Assembly (NCBI GenBank): GCA_025358255.1
Contig: JANYKC010000030.1
Location: 1-64,000, forward strand
From: Spirochaetaceae bacterium
GTDB taxonomy: Bacteria > Spirochaetota > Spirochaetia > Treponematales > Rectinemataceae
DNA: 64,000 bases
Direction of reading: 5' to 3'
Below the pieces are notes generated by a model that ran no database searches, was not told the origin of the DNA, and saw only the letters and a list, made by a program, of their open reading frames with translations. Of the stretch, positions 25,309 through 33,579 are shown in pieces. The translations under genes were made by a program, and so were the position numbers. Each line of letters begins with the position of its first letter. The stretch's first letter is position 1.

Positions 25309-26103
25309 TTATTTATTCGGGCCGGAGGCAGTTGACGCGGCGGCTGCACCTTGGGCCTGGGTGCTCGAACTCCCGGAGGCCGAGTATTTGCGAAGTTGGC
25401 TGAGAAGGTCAGCGGCCTTTGTCTTCACAGGGGCGATATAGTTGCCACCGGCGATGAGGATGATCGTGTTAAGGGTCGCTTTGTCCTTGATGCCGTTGTT
25501 TTTGGCGGCTATGCGTTCGTAGGCGACAAGGGCTTCAAAGGCTAGGCTGTTGTCCGGCATGAGGATATCAAAGCGCCTGACGATATAGGAAATGGTGGTG
25601 ACCACTTCGTCATTGTCATTGATGCCGATCTTGCCAAGCGAGCTGATCGCCGCTGCCAGGACCATCGGTTCCTGATCCGTGAGGGTGACCTTGAGCAGGG
25701 CGTCCTTGGCTTCGACTGAAGGGAACTCGCCGAGATATAGGCATGCCTCGCGGCGAACGTCCGGATAATCATTGGTCGCCTTTCCATAGCCACCGACCCT
25801 GATTACCATGGAGCTGCTTTCCAAGGCCAAATACTCAAGGGATTTCTGGATGCTCGGGTTTTTCCGCCCGCCATCGATTGCCTGCCTTGCATATTTCAAG
25901 GCGAGCAACTTCATGTCCTTCGTTGGCGATTTGGACTGCTCTTCAATGATCATGTTCTCAAGGGAATCCTGCAGATATGCTTCCTCCACCGTTTTTTCTG
26001 GCTTCGAGGTCGCGGGCGTCTGCGCGCCAAGGAAAAAAGAGAACCCGGTCAAAAAAAACAGGCAGAAACTTGTTGCGAGGGCTGCTTTACTGAACGAACG
26101 CAT
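25309..26103 (-). CDS. Exported HEAT-repeat protein
   Basis: 264 residues with an N-terminal signal peptide (hydrophobic FCLFFLTGFSFFLGA near residues 13-28, ending LGAQ). The body is helical with HEAT/armadillo-type repeats: RREACLYLGEFPSVEAKDALLKVTLTDQEPMVLAAAISSLGKIG. The C-terminal 25 residues are Ser/Ala/Gln low complexity. The second of two adjacent ATGs (26103) is chosen because GGGAGG lies 5 bases upstream; the first is too close. The upstream lipoprotein gene ends inside this initiation region. Periplasmic location is inferred. Confidence 0.75.
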   Translation of the reverse strand: MRSFSKAALATSFCLFFLTGFSFFLGAQTPATSKPEKTVEEAYLQDSLENMIIEEQSKSPTKDMKLLALKYARQAIDGGRKNPSIQKSLEYLALESSSMVIRVGGYGKATNDYPDVRREACLYLGEFPSVEAKDALLKVTLTDQEPMVLAAAISSLGKIGINDNDEVVTTISYIVRRFDILMPDNSLAFEALVAYERIAAKNNGIKDKATLNTIILIAGGNYIAPVKTKAADLLSQLRKYSASGSSSTQAQGAAAASTASGPNK

Positions 26104-26105
26104 CA

Positions 26106-26717
26106 TTACCTCCCGATTCCTATCTTCCACGTATCACCATGTTTCTCAAGATTGTACAGTATCTGTCTATCATTTTTTTGACTTATGGTCACTGCCTTCA
26201 CGCGCTGCTCTCCCACAAACTCGATGTCATCCACCCGGTCGTTCTGCCTGGACGGATATACTACATAGAAGAAATAATCCTTCAATGAAGTCAATTTGAT
26301 GCTCAAACGCTTGAGCACGGGGTATTCCGACATCTGGGCGAGGATCGCCGGATCCGAGTAATAGGCTATGAACTCAGGGGTGAGGTAGCTTCGCCAAGTT
26401 TCGAAATCCTTCCTCTGAATGATGGTATTGAGGCTCTCGATGAAGGCCCGGATATCGATGAAAATGACCTTTTTAGTCTCGCTGCTCACCGTGGCAGGAT
26501 CAAAAACCGGCGGCGTTGCCGGAGCCACCGCGGGCTCCACCTCCGGTTTCACTTCCTCTGCGATAGGCTTCGGGTTAGCCGCAACCGCGGGCTCAGGGAT
26601 CGGCGTCGCGACCGGCTCCGCTGGCGGCAACGATGCCACTGGCGGCGCTCCGGCGCAGGACACCAGGGCTCCGAGGATGCATACCAGGATCGCCAAGGGC
26701 AGAATACCTCGAATCAT
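26106..26717 (-). CDS. Predicted lipoprotein with proline-rich linker
   Basis: 203 residues with a lipobox (LGALVSC, Cys about residue 21). A Pro/Glu/Ala/Val-rich linker follows to about residue 75, then a folded domain that appears related to NTF2-like/SnoaL proteins in pattern (RKDFETWRSYLTPEFIAYYSDP) and ends GDTWKIGIG. The ATG at 26717 has no ribosome binding site and sits exactly at the predicted transcription start of a good promoter. Its stop lies in the ribosome binding region of the HEAT gene, so the two are coupled. Confidence 0.75.
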   Translation of the reverse strand: MIRGILPLAILVCILGALVSCAGAPPVASLPPAEPVATPIPEPAVAANPKPIAEEVKPEVEPAVAPATPPVFDPATVSSETKKVIFIDIRAFIESLNTIIQRKDFETWRSYLTPEFIAYYSDPAILAQMSEYPVLKRLSIKLTSLKDYFFYVVYPSRQNDRVDDIEFVGEQRVKAVTISQKNDRQILYNLEKHGDTWKIGIGR

Positions 26718-26723
26718 GGAACC

Positions 26724-26752
26724 AGCATATTACCATAAAGGTAGATTGTCAA
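26724..26752 (-). promoter_or_regulatory. Strong promoter, apparently giving a leaderless mRNA
   Basis: Minus-strand -35 TTGACA (26747-26752), 17-base spacer, -10 TATGCT (26724-26729). The ATG of the lipoprotein is only 6 bases after the -10, so the expected start site is the A of the ATG. Confidence 0.6.
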
Positions 26753-26783
26753 AACCGCAAACGGGGGCGGTTGGCGATTTTTA

Positions 26784-26812
26784 TTGAAGGTAGGGATTCT
26801 TTCGTGTATTAT
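26784..26812 (+). promoter_or_regulatory. Predicted promoter of the galactokinase-like gene
   Basis: -35 TTGAAG (26784-26789), 17-base spacer, -10 TATTAT (26807-26812). It is back to back with the promoter at 26724-26752; the -35 boxes are about 32 bases apart. A leader of roughly 78 bases precedes the ATG at 26897. Confidence 0.5.
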
Positions 26813-26896
26813 ACTCCATTCAATGAGCGTTGCGGAAAGGATCGATGCTGGCGGCCTCCATGTTTGCCGTCGTGAACCGGTCTCGATGAGGTATCC

Positions 26897-28039
26897 ATGA
26901 AGGACATCGTGGCACTCCACCGTGCCGAATACGAAGACTCTCCGGACGTGGTGGCGTCTGCCCCAGGGGTCGTCAAGATGCTCGGGGAACAGACGGAATC
27001 CGCGGACGGACTGGTTCTCGCGGCTGCCATCTCGTTTGACGTCCGGGTTTCCGTTTCGCAGCGGCGGGACAGTTCGTTGCGCTTTTTTGCCGCTGATCTT
27101 GGCGAGCGGAAGCGCACTAGCCTCGGCAATCTCAAGTTCAAGCGGGAAGACCGGTGGGCAAACTATACAAAGGCTGTACTGGACTCGCTATTCAAGGAAG
27201 GATTGGCGCCGAAAGGGCTCAATTTCGTGATCAGCGGCGATGTGCCGACCGGCGTGGGCTTTGCGTCTTCGACTTCGATTGCCTTGGCTTCGGCTCTGGC
27301 GCTCAAGGAGTTTTTCGGCCTTAGCTATAAGCCCGACGAACTCGTCGAGCTTTGCCGGCGCGCGGAAATGGAGTTTTTCGGAAAGGCCTCGCCACTTTAT
27401 GATAGCCTGACCTGCGCTCTTTCCACGGCCAATTCCGTCTCCATCATCGATCTTCGCACCGGCCGGCGGAGAGCCCTGCCTTTTGTGGACGGGGACTACG
27501 TTTTCGTACTGACAGACTCCAAGGTCCCTCGCCTTTCCGTCGAAGCGGAGCTCCGGCAACGGGAAGAGGACTGCAAGCGGTGCCTGGCCTTCATCGCCAA
27601 AGGCTCAAGGAAAACCCTTCGGGACCTCAGCCCTGAGGAAATCGATGATCTTATGGGTGTCCTCCCAGAGAGCGTCCGCCGGCGCTGCCTCCATGTCGTT
27701 GAAGAATACCTCCGGGTGCTTGAAGCCGAGGAATGTCTTGCCAAAAGCGACGCCCTTGGCTTTGGGCGGGTAATCAACAAGTCCCATACCTCCTTGCGCA
27801 ACCTCTATGAGGTATCCTGCCCGGAAGTGGACTGGCTCACCAAGCGCGCGACCGAGATCGACGGTGTTCTCTGTTCCCGTATGACCGGCAAAGGCTTTGG
27901 CGGATGCACCGTGACCATCATGCATCGCGACTCAATCCCAGAATACCGGAAGCGCCTTGAGGACTATGAGCGCATTTTCGGCTTCAGGGCCGTAGTATAT
28001 GAAGCGGAGATAGCCGGAGGCATCCGGGTCATCGGTTGA
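26897..28039 (+). CDS. Galactokinase-like GHMP kinase with altered sugar-binding motif
   Basis: 380 residues with the GHMP kinase layout. The galactokinase signature normally reads GRVNLIGEHTDY; here it is APGVVKMLGEQTES (residues 22-35), lacking the Arg, Asn, His and Asp of true GalK. The ATP-binding motif 2 is PTGVGFASSTS (117-127), slightly altered, and motif 3 GKGFGGC (331-337) is intact. An Asp that may be the catalytic base remains (PLYD, residue 169). Inference: a GalK-family kinase with different substrate or lost sugar specificity. The gene is alone with surE downstream and no gal genes nearby. Confidence 0.75.
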   Translation: MKDIVALHRAEYEDSPDVVASAPGVVKMLGEQTESADGLVLAAAISFDVRVSVSQRRDSSLRFFAADLGERKRTSLGNLKFKREDRWANYTKAVLDSLFKEGLAPKGLNFVISGDVPTGVGFASSTSIALASALALKEFFGLSYKPDELVELCRRAEMEFFGKASPLYDSLTCALSTANSVSIIDLRTGRRRALPFVDGDYVFVLTDSKVPRLSVEAELRQREEDCKRCLAFIAKGSRKTLRDLSPEEIDDLMGVLPESVRRRCLHVVEEYLRVLEAEECLAKSDALGFGRVINKSHTSLRNLYEVSCPEVDWLTKRATEIDGVLCSRMTGKGFGGCTVTIMHRDSIPEYRKRLEDYERIFGFRAVVYEAEIAGGIRVIG

Positions 28040-28065
28040 AGAACTTCCTCACTTTTCGGTAGACT
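28036..28065 (+). promoter_or_regulatory. Weak promoter-like sequence before surE
   Basis: -35 TTGAAG (28036-28041, overlapping the end of the kinase gene), 18-base spacer, -10 TAGACT (28060-28065). Reasonable spacing but a weak match; surE could equally be read from the upstream promoter. Confidence 0.3.
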
Positions 28066-28094
28066 CTGGGAATGATGATTGGGGTGGGGCGCCG

Positions 28095-28829
28095 ATGAAG
28101 ATCCTGGTGACAAACGATGACGGCATTGACGCAGAAGGGCTGGTTGTACTTGCCAGGGAGCTTCGGAAGGAGCATGAGGTATGGGTCCTGGCGCCGGATA
28201 GGGAAAGGTCAGGCGCATCGCACTCCGTGAACCTCAAGGATCCGGGCCGGGTTGTCAAAAAGGGAGAGCGCGACTATTCCTGCTCGGGAACCCCTGCTGA
28301 CTGCGTCATGCTCGCGTACCTGGGCATCCTGCCTTTCGAACCCGATATCGTGGTATCCGGAATAAACAGGGGCCCGAACCTTGGAACCGATATCCTGTAT
28401 TCGGGGACTTGCGCTGCAGCTAGGCAATCCGCGCTCTATGGCAAGCCGGGAATCGCCGTTTCCTGCGCTATCCGGCACGGACCCTTTCACTATGGTGCCG
28501 CCGCCTCCTTCGTGAGGCGAAATCTTGACCGTCTTCTCGAGTTTTGCTCAAGCGACCAATTTGTCAACGTTAATGCCCCAAGCAACGACGATGAATCCTT
28601 GGCTGGCAGATGGGCAAGCATGTCGCGCCGTCATTATCATGACGGTGTCCAACCATTCAAGGCTCCTGATGGCGGGCTGTATTGTTTCCTTGAACCAGGC
28701 AATACGGAATCCATCGGGGCCGAGCATTCTGATGAGGCCATTGTAGCCGCAGGCCTTATCGCGGTGAGCGCCGTCCTTGTCCATCCCCAGATAATGGCGG
28801 GCGCTCAATCCGGTGAAACCTTCCGGTAG
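28095..28829 (+). CDS. surE: 5'-nucleotidase SurE
   Basis: 244 residues, metal-dependent phosphatase acting on nucleoside monophosphates. The N-terminal motif ILVTNDDGIDAEG with the metal-binding Asp pair, the loop RSGASHSV and GINRGPNLGTDILYSGT are typical. Normal length. Followed 11 bases later by a TPR gene. Confidence 0.95.
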   Translation: MKILVTNDDGIDAEGLVVLARELRKEHEVWVLAPDRERSGASHSVNLKDPGRVVKKGERDYSCSGTPADCVMLAYLGILPFEPDIVVSGINRGPNLGTDILYSGTCAAARQSALYGKPGIAVSCAIRHGPFHYGAAASFVRRNLDRLLEFCSSDQFVNVNAPSNDDESLAGRWASMSRRHYHDGVQPFKAPDGGLYCFLEPGNTESIGAEHSDEAIVAAGLIAVSAVLVHPQIMAGAQSGETFR

Positions 28830-28840
28830 GAGGGAACGCA

Positions 28841-29536
28841 ATGGAAGACAAGCTCAGGGAAGCTGCGATCTTGTATTCCGTCCGGGACTGGAAAGGTTCG
28901 CTCGACGCGCTCGCCCTCGTGGATTCCACCGAGGAAAACCATCTCGACCTGGCCTACCTACTTGGCCTCTGCCATGCCAGGCTTCGTGAATGGGAGGAGT
29001 CCCTCCTGTTTCTGGAACAGGTTGTCACAGCGTCCGAGGATTTCATGCGCGTCGGACAATGCCGGCTGGCTCTTGCCTATGTCTATTCGATGACCGGTCG
29101 GAGTCGCCTGGCCGAATACGAACTGGATCGCCTGGTGAAAACCGGCTTTCGTTCGGTCCAGGTTTTGTCCGCCCTGGGCCACAACGCATGGAAGCTTGGT
29201 AGGGTGGAAAATGCCGAAAGCTGGTATGCCGCCGCTCTTGACCAGGATCCGGAGTGTGCCAGCGCTCTGAACGGCCTGGGGTTTGTCCTGGCGAGCGAGG
29301 GAAAGGACCAAGCCCGCGCCTTGACCTTGTGTCGGAAGGCCGTGGACCAGGATCCGAAAAACCCCGCTTATCTCGATTCGCTGGGCTGGGCCTATCACCG
29401 CCTGGGTTTTGAAAATGAGGCTCGCGGCTACATTTCGCAGGCCCTTTCCATCGCCTCTGACATCGAAGAAATCCAGGAGCACGCGTTGGCGCTTGGGATC
29501 GAGATTCCGCATAAGGTCGAGGAGTGGGAACTATGA
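28841..29536 (+). CDS. Tetratricopeptide repeat protein
   Basis: 231 residues with about five TPR-like helix pairs (for example PECASALNGLGFVLASEGKD and NPAYLDSLGWAYHRLGFENEA). No signal peptide or membrane segment, so a cytoplasmic scaffold. The ribosome binding site AGGGA lies before the ATG. The stop overlaps the next start (ATGA), indicating coupling with the large TPR-propeller-VWA protein. Confidence 0.85.
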   Translation: MEDKLREAAILYSVRDWKGSLDALALVDSTEENHLDLAYLLGLCHARLREWEESLLFLEQVVTASEDFMRVGQCRLALAYVYSMTGRSRLAEYELDRLVKTGFRSVQVLSALGHNAWKLGRVENAESWYAAALDQDPECASALNGLGFVLASEGKDQARALTLCRKAVDQDPKNPAYLDSLGWAYHRLGFENEARGYISQALSIASDIEEIQEHALALGIEIPHKVEEWEL

Positions 29537-31626
29537 TTGGAACGAAGACCCTGGCAGCGGCCCTCATCCTCTGGCTCTCGATGAGTCTGGCATCGGCCCA
29601 GTTCTCTCCGGCTTTCCAGTCTCCCGGGGCCGGCGAGCAATTCAGGCTCGGTGTCCAAGCCTACCATCGCGGACGCTATTCCGAAGCCATCCTCCTATTT
29701 GAGAGATCAATGGCCTATGAGCCTCGTCAGGCCCTTGTTTCCTATTGGCTCGGGCGGGCATATGAAAAATCAGGCCTTGATGCCACGGCGCTTCGGGCTT
29801 GGTTGCCGCTCTCCCAGGATCCCGCGGCCCCACCCTTGATCAAGTCCAAGGTCGAGGCCCTCCGCGCGTCGAGGAGCACCTCTTTCGCCGCCGATGAGAA
29901 TGGAAGCTATGTCGAAGCGGCCCGGTATTCGGGAATCCTAGGCAAGACCACATATTTTCTGCGTCCGTCCTCGATACTGCCGCGCCGCGATGGTTCGGTC
30001 CTCGTTGTGGCCCAGGGCAGCAACGAACTTCTTCGGATAGACCCCAATGGTGTGATCAAGGAAAGGGACCGCGGCGGACTCAAGGGATATGATCGTCCTT
30101 TTGGCATTGCATCCCTTCCGGACGGCACCCTCTTCATGACCGAATTCAATGGCGATCGCATAGCACGCTTGAACAAAGCCCCGCTTCTGACCTTCGGCCA
30201 GAAGGGGCGGGGACCGGGACAGCTCCTCGGCCCCCAATATGCCATCTGCGACGAAGAAGGCTACCTGTACGTTGTCGATTACGGCAATGCGCGAGTGGTC
30301 AAATTCGATTCGGAAGGGACCTTCGTCTTGTCATTCGGCCTGGGGATCGACACTTTTCCGGGTTTTGTGAATCCCGCAGGATTGGCAGAAAAAAACGGGA
30401 TTCTATATGTCGCGGACTCGTACAGGAAAGCCATTTATCAATTTGACCTTTCTGGCAACTTTCTGGGCAGCATGGCCGAAGGTCAATTGCATTTCCCGGA
30501 AGGAATCGCGTTCTGGAAAAACGGGAATTCCCTCCTTATAGCCGATACCGATAGGATTGTGAGTCTGGACCTGGAAAGCGAGCGGGTTGCGGTGCTCTAT
30601 GAATCGCCGGATCCACGCGCGCGATTCGTTGGGGCGGCAGCCGATTATAACGGAAATCTCCTGGCCTGCGATTTCGACGGATCCGCCATTCTGGTTCTTA
30701 CCGAAGCCCCTCGGATCGCCGCAGGCTACGATATTGAGATCGAACGAGTCCATTCCGAGGCCTTTCCCTCGGTCGCGCTCGAAATCAGCGTAAAGGACCG
30801 ATTCGGAAATCCCGTCGTGGGACTGGCGCCGGACAATTTTCGCCTATCTGAAAGGATCGTTGGGGTCACCCGGAAGGACGAGCGGGGCACCGTCGTGGAA
30901 AAAACCACGGAAAGCCTAAATCCGATTCCGGCTTTTGACCTGGTCGGCACGCCATCGGCGGTGAGCCCAGCCCGGGTATGCTTCCTTCTGGATCGTTCCT
31001 CCGGCATGGCCCCGTTTCGTGCCGAGACGCGAGATGCGCTTGCTTCGCTCTTCGGCCTCCTAACGGCGGACGGAGCTAGCTCCTTCAGTGTCGTCGCCGC
31101 GGGAGCCCTACCATCGGTCATGGTCGCCGCAGGCGGGGGGCTAGTGGAGATTACTCGAGCTGGGCTTGGGAACCCGGAAAGCGGTCGGGGGCGCTTTGAC
31201 CAGGGACTGCGGCTCGCGGTTTCCGGTTTTCTCCCTTCAAGCCCTCGCGACATTGTCATCTATATAGGCACGGGCGCCGTGGATGAAAAATCCTTTGGCA
31301 GCACTACGCTGTCCGAGCTCACAAGCTATTTGAGGAACAACGATATCCACCTCTTCGCGGTCGTTGTGGGCGAGGGGAGCCCTGATCCTTCGATCCGCTA
31401 TCTAGTGGATGCCAGCGGCGGGGCGATATACGGCGCTTCGCGCGCGCGCGGTCTAGCTGATCTCGCCGCTCAAGTTCGGCAAGTCCCCAGCGGTCGCTAC
31501 AGCATCACCTACAAATCGGCTGCAGATCCAAGATTTGGCGAAAGCTACCTTTCTGTCGCGATAGAGGCATACCTGTACAAGAAAAGCGGGAGAGACGAGC
31601 TGGGCTACTTTGCGCCTTTGCGTTGA
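29533..31626 (+). CDS. Exported TPR - beta-propeller (NHL) - VWA protein
   Basis: 697 residues. After a signal peptide (cut near SLASA-QF) there is a short TPR region (about residues 30-110), then six-bladed NHL-type repeats (about residues 140-400; GYLYVVDYGNARVVKFDSEG is one clear blade), then a von Willebrand A-like domain (about residues 480-670, beginning ARVCFLLDRSSGM). The metal site reads DRSSG rather than DxSxS, so metal binding is doubtful. GAGGAG precedes the ATG at 29533; a GTG at 29524 would start inside the coding end of the TPR gene. Periplasmic or surface adhesion or scaffolding role is inference. Confidence 0.8.
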   Translation: MIGTKTLAAALILWLSMSLASAQFSPAFQSPGAGEQFRLGVQAYHRGRYSEAILLFERSMAYEPRQALVSYWLGRAYEKSGLDATALRAWLPLSQDPAAPPLIKSKVEALRASRSTSFAADENGSYVEAARYSGILGKTTYFLRPSSILPRRDGSVLVVAQGSNELLRIDPNGVIKERDRGGLKGYDRPFGIASLPDGTLFMTEFNGDRIARLNKAPLLTFGQKGRGPGQLLGPQYAICDEEGYLYVVDYGNARVVKFDSEGTFVLSFGLGIDTFPGFVNPAGLAEKNGILYVADSYRKAIYQFDLSGNFLGSMAEGQLHFPEGIAFWKNGNSLLIADTDRIVSLDLESERVAVLYESPDPRARFVGAAADYNGNLLACDFDGSAILVLTEAPRIAAGYDIEIERVHSEAFPSVALEISVKDRFGNPVVGLAPDNFRLSERIVGVTRKDERGTVVEKTTESLNPIPAFDLVGTPSAVSPARVCFLLDRSSGMAPFRAETRDALASLFGLLTADGASSFSVVAAGALPSVMVAAGGGLVEITRAGLGNPESGRGRFDQGLRLAVSGFLPSSPRDIVIYIGTGAVDEKSFGSTTLSELTSYLRNNDIHLFAVVVGEGSPDPSIRYLVDASGGAIYGASRARGLADLAAQVRQVPSGRYSITYKSAADPRFGESYLSVAIEAYLYKKSGRDELGYFAPLR

Positions 31627-31666
31627 GCACCCCACCTTGGTTTCTCGATTTTGCGACGGAAACGGC

Positions 31667-31696
31667 TTGACTTGGTTCTGGCCGGTTGGATATAGT
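31667..31696 (+). promoter_or_regulatory. Promoter of the tRNA-Thr/tRNA-Tyr genes
   Basis: -35 TTGACT (31667-31672), 18-base spacer, -10 TATAGT (31691-31696), ending 14 bases before the mature tRNA-Thr. Confidence 0.65.
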
Positions 31697-31710
31697 ACAC
31701 CGTCTTCTAT

Positions 31711-31783
31711 GCCATCTTAGCTCAGTTGGTAGAGCGCGTGACTTGTAATCTCGAGGTCCTCGGTTCGATTCCGGGAGATGGCT
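31711..31783 (+). tRNA. tRNA-Thr (anticodon TGT)
   Basis: 73-nt cloverleaf: acceptor GCCATCT/AGATGGC, D arm GCTCAGTTGGTAGAGC, anticodon loop CTTGTAA (TGT) with one T-T mismatch in the stem, T arm with GTTCGATTC. CCA is not encoded. Confidence 0.94.
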
Positions 31784-31814
31784 CGGGCCTGAGTTTAGGA
31801 AGGCTGAAGCCCCA

Positions 31815-31897
31815 GGGGAGATTCCCGAGTGGTCAAAGGGGGCAGACTGTAAATCTGTTGGCTTACGCCTTCGAAGGTTCAAATCCTTCTCTCCCCA
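31815..31897 (+). tRNA. tRNA-Tyr (anticodon GTA)
   Basis: 83-nt class II tRNA with a long variable arm: acceptor GGGGAGA/TCTCCCC, anticodon loop CTGTAAA (GTA), T arm with GTTCAAATC. CCA is not encoded. It lies 31 bases after tRNA-Thr, probably on one transcript. Confidence 0.95.
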
Positions 31898-31902
31898 TGT
31901 TG

Positions 31903-31934
31903 AACCCCCTCTCGAAAGTGAGGGGGTTTTTTTT
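31903..31934 (+). terminator. Intrinsic terminator after tRNA-Tyr
   Basis: Stem AACCCCCTC (31903-31911) with GAGGGGGTT (31920-31928), loop containing GAAA, followed by a run of eight T ending at 31934. Confidence 0.85.
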
Positions 31935-31950
31935 GCATACAGGAGATCTC

Positions 31951-32445
31951 ATGGCTGATGCGTTTTACGATGAGGGGCTGCATTTTTCCTGCACGCGTTG
32001 CTCTGCCTGCTGCCGTGGGGGGCCGGGATATGTCTTTCTCGCAAAATCCGACCTCCGTCGTCTTCTTTCCAGGCTCGGACTTGATTTCCCGACCTTCTTC
32101 AAGAGATACTGCGTATTGGTGGAGACTGGCATCGGATTTGAGTTGAGCCTGGCGGAGCGCCCCAACTATGATTGTGTCTTTTGGGGAGAAGACGGCTGCA
32201 CGGTTTACGAGGACAGGCCCATTCAATGCTCGACCTTTCCATTTTGGGCATCTATCGTAGCTTCCAAGGAAAACTGGACAGATGCTGGACTTGATTGTCC
32301 GGGTATCGGCAAGGGCGAGCTTCGGTCCCGCGAATATATACAAGAGCTTCTTTGGCGGCGGCGCGCCGAAGGCGCTGTCGTCATCTCCGCTGCCGCTGCC
32401 CTGAAACCGGAGGATATCGATGCGGATTCGATTTTGGGGAGTTAG
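31951..32445 (+). CDS. YkgJ family cysteine-cluster protein
   Basis: 164 residues. An N-terminal cluster CTRCSACCRGGPGY (about residues 13-26) plus later cysteines (DGCTVYEDRPIQCSTFPF and LDCPG) fits the CxxCxxCC pattern of YkgJ proteins, thought to bind zinc or an iron-sulphur cluster. AGGAGATCTC precedes the ATG. A longer frame from 31726 runs through the tRNA genes and is rejected. It overlaps the next gene by 26 bases. Function unknown. Confidence 0.8.
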   Translation: MADAFYDEGLHFSCTRCSACCRGGPGYVFLAKSDLRRLLSRLGLDFPTFFKRYCVLVETGIGFELSLAERPNYDCVFWGEDGCTVYEDRPIQCSTFPFWASIVASKENWTDAGLDCPGIGKGELRSREYIQELLWRRRAEGAVVISAAAALKPEDIDADSILGS

Positions 32446-33358
32446 GGGTTCCGTGCCCAGTCCTCTCATGCCGTCAAAAATACGAAGTAAAATTTCTTCG
32501 GTGGTCGAGCGTGTCGGTGCCAAGGATATCGAAAGCCAGGAAGCCAGGGAGCTTTTCCTTTCAGCCCTGCCGGAATACCTGTTTTCGACAGTGGGAGGGA
32601 ACACCGCCTGCGTGGAATTGCTGACCGACGAGGATTGCCGCTTCATCTTCGATGCGGGGACAGGCATCCGGGAGTTGGGCATGGAGATGATCAGCGGGAA
32701 AAAAACCGTGGACTGCCATCTCTTTTTTTCCCATTTTCACTGGGACCATATCCAAGGCCTGCCCTTTTTTTCGCCGGCCTTCGATGCGCGCAACGAAATC
32801 CGCTTCTATAGCCCCGTCGCCGATTTCAAGCGGATCCTCGAAGACCAGATGAAAGAGCCGTATTTTCCGATAACGATGGACGTGATGTCGGCAAAGAAAA
32901 CCTATACGGTGCTTGACGGCAAGCCGGTCAGGGTTGGCAGCGTTGAAATCCGCTATAGGTCGATGAATCATCCTGGCGGCTGCTATAGCTACCGAATCGA
33001 AGAAAATGGTGTTAAGGCCATCTATTCAACCGACACCGAGCTCACCGAAGCGGATTTCCGGAAGACACCCGAGAATATCGCCTACTTCACAGGTGTCGAC
33101 GCCTTGATCATCGATACTCAATACACGCTCGGAGAAGCCATCGAGAAATTCAACTGGGGACACTCCTCCTTCAGCCTTGCGGCGGATTTCGCGGCAAACT
33201 GGGGAATCAAGCGCTTGATTCTTTTCCATCACGATCCTGCCTATTCTGACAGGAAAATAAACTCGATATTGCAGAACGCCTCTTGGTACATAGATCACCT
33301 TGAAGGGCGCGGGATCGATGTCATCCTCGCACGCGAAGGTCTGGAACTCGAGGTTTGA
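32420..33358 (+). CDS. MBL-fold metal-dependent hydrolase
   Basis: 312 residues of the metallo-beta-lactamase fold. The N-terminus MRIRFWGVRGS and the metal motif HFHWDHIQGLPFF (about residues 105-117) are typical of PhnP/ribonuclease-like MBL proteins; further ligands are in NHPGGC, STDTE and HHDPAYSD. It begins inside the 3' end of the cysteine-cluster gene and ends directly before the next start. Substrate not known. Confidence 0.85.
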   Translation: MRIRFWGVRGSVPSPLMPSKIRSKISSVVERVGAKDIESQEARELFLSALPEYLFSTVGGNTACVELLTDEDCRFIFDAGTGIRELGMEMISGKKTVDCHLFFSHFHWDHIQGLPFFSPAFDARNEIRFYSPVADFKRILEDQMKEPYFPITMDVMSAKKTYTVLDGKPVRVGSVEIRYRSMNHPGGCYSYRIEENGVKAIYSTDTELTEADFRKTPENIAYFTGVDALIIDTQYTLGEAIEKFNWGHSSFSLAADFAANWGIKRLILFHHDPAYSDRKINSILQNASWYIDHLEGRGIDVILAREGLELEV

Positions 33359-33577
33359 ATGACGGATTTTGCTTTTTCCCTGGATTTGCCAAGCGCATTG
33401 GCCTTGTTCACGACCCTGACCGCTTCCGAATCCGAGCGTATGCCCGAGGTGGATGTACTTGAGGAAGCACTTCGCGGCTTTCTTTACGAGAGGCTCTCGA
33501 TAGAAGAAATGGAAGATCCCCGAAAACTCTACGGCAAGCTGCACATCGAGCGAGAGCGGCGAGCGGGGAGGACTTGA
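33359..33577 (+). CDS. Small hypothetical protein
   Basis: 72 residues, starting directly after the stop of the MBL gene and overlapping the extended mltG frame by four bases. Predicted helical and charged, no cysteine or signal peptide. Probably translated by coupling. I do not recognise it, but its tight fit between conserved genes supports expression. Confidence 0.6.
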   Translation: MTDFAFSLDLPSALALFTTLTASESERMPEVDVLEEALRGFLYERLSIEEMEDPRKLYGKLHIERERRAGRT

Positions 33578-33579
33578 CC

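Noticed and set aside
31726-31950. Extension of the cysteine-cluster gene through the tRNA genes
   Set aside because: It would be translated through both tRNAs and a terminator; the ATG at 31951 has a good ribosome binding site.
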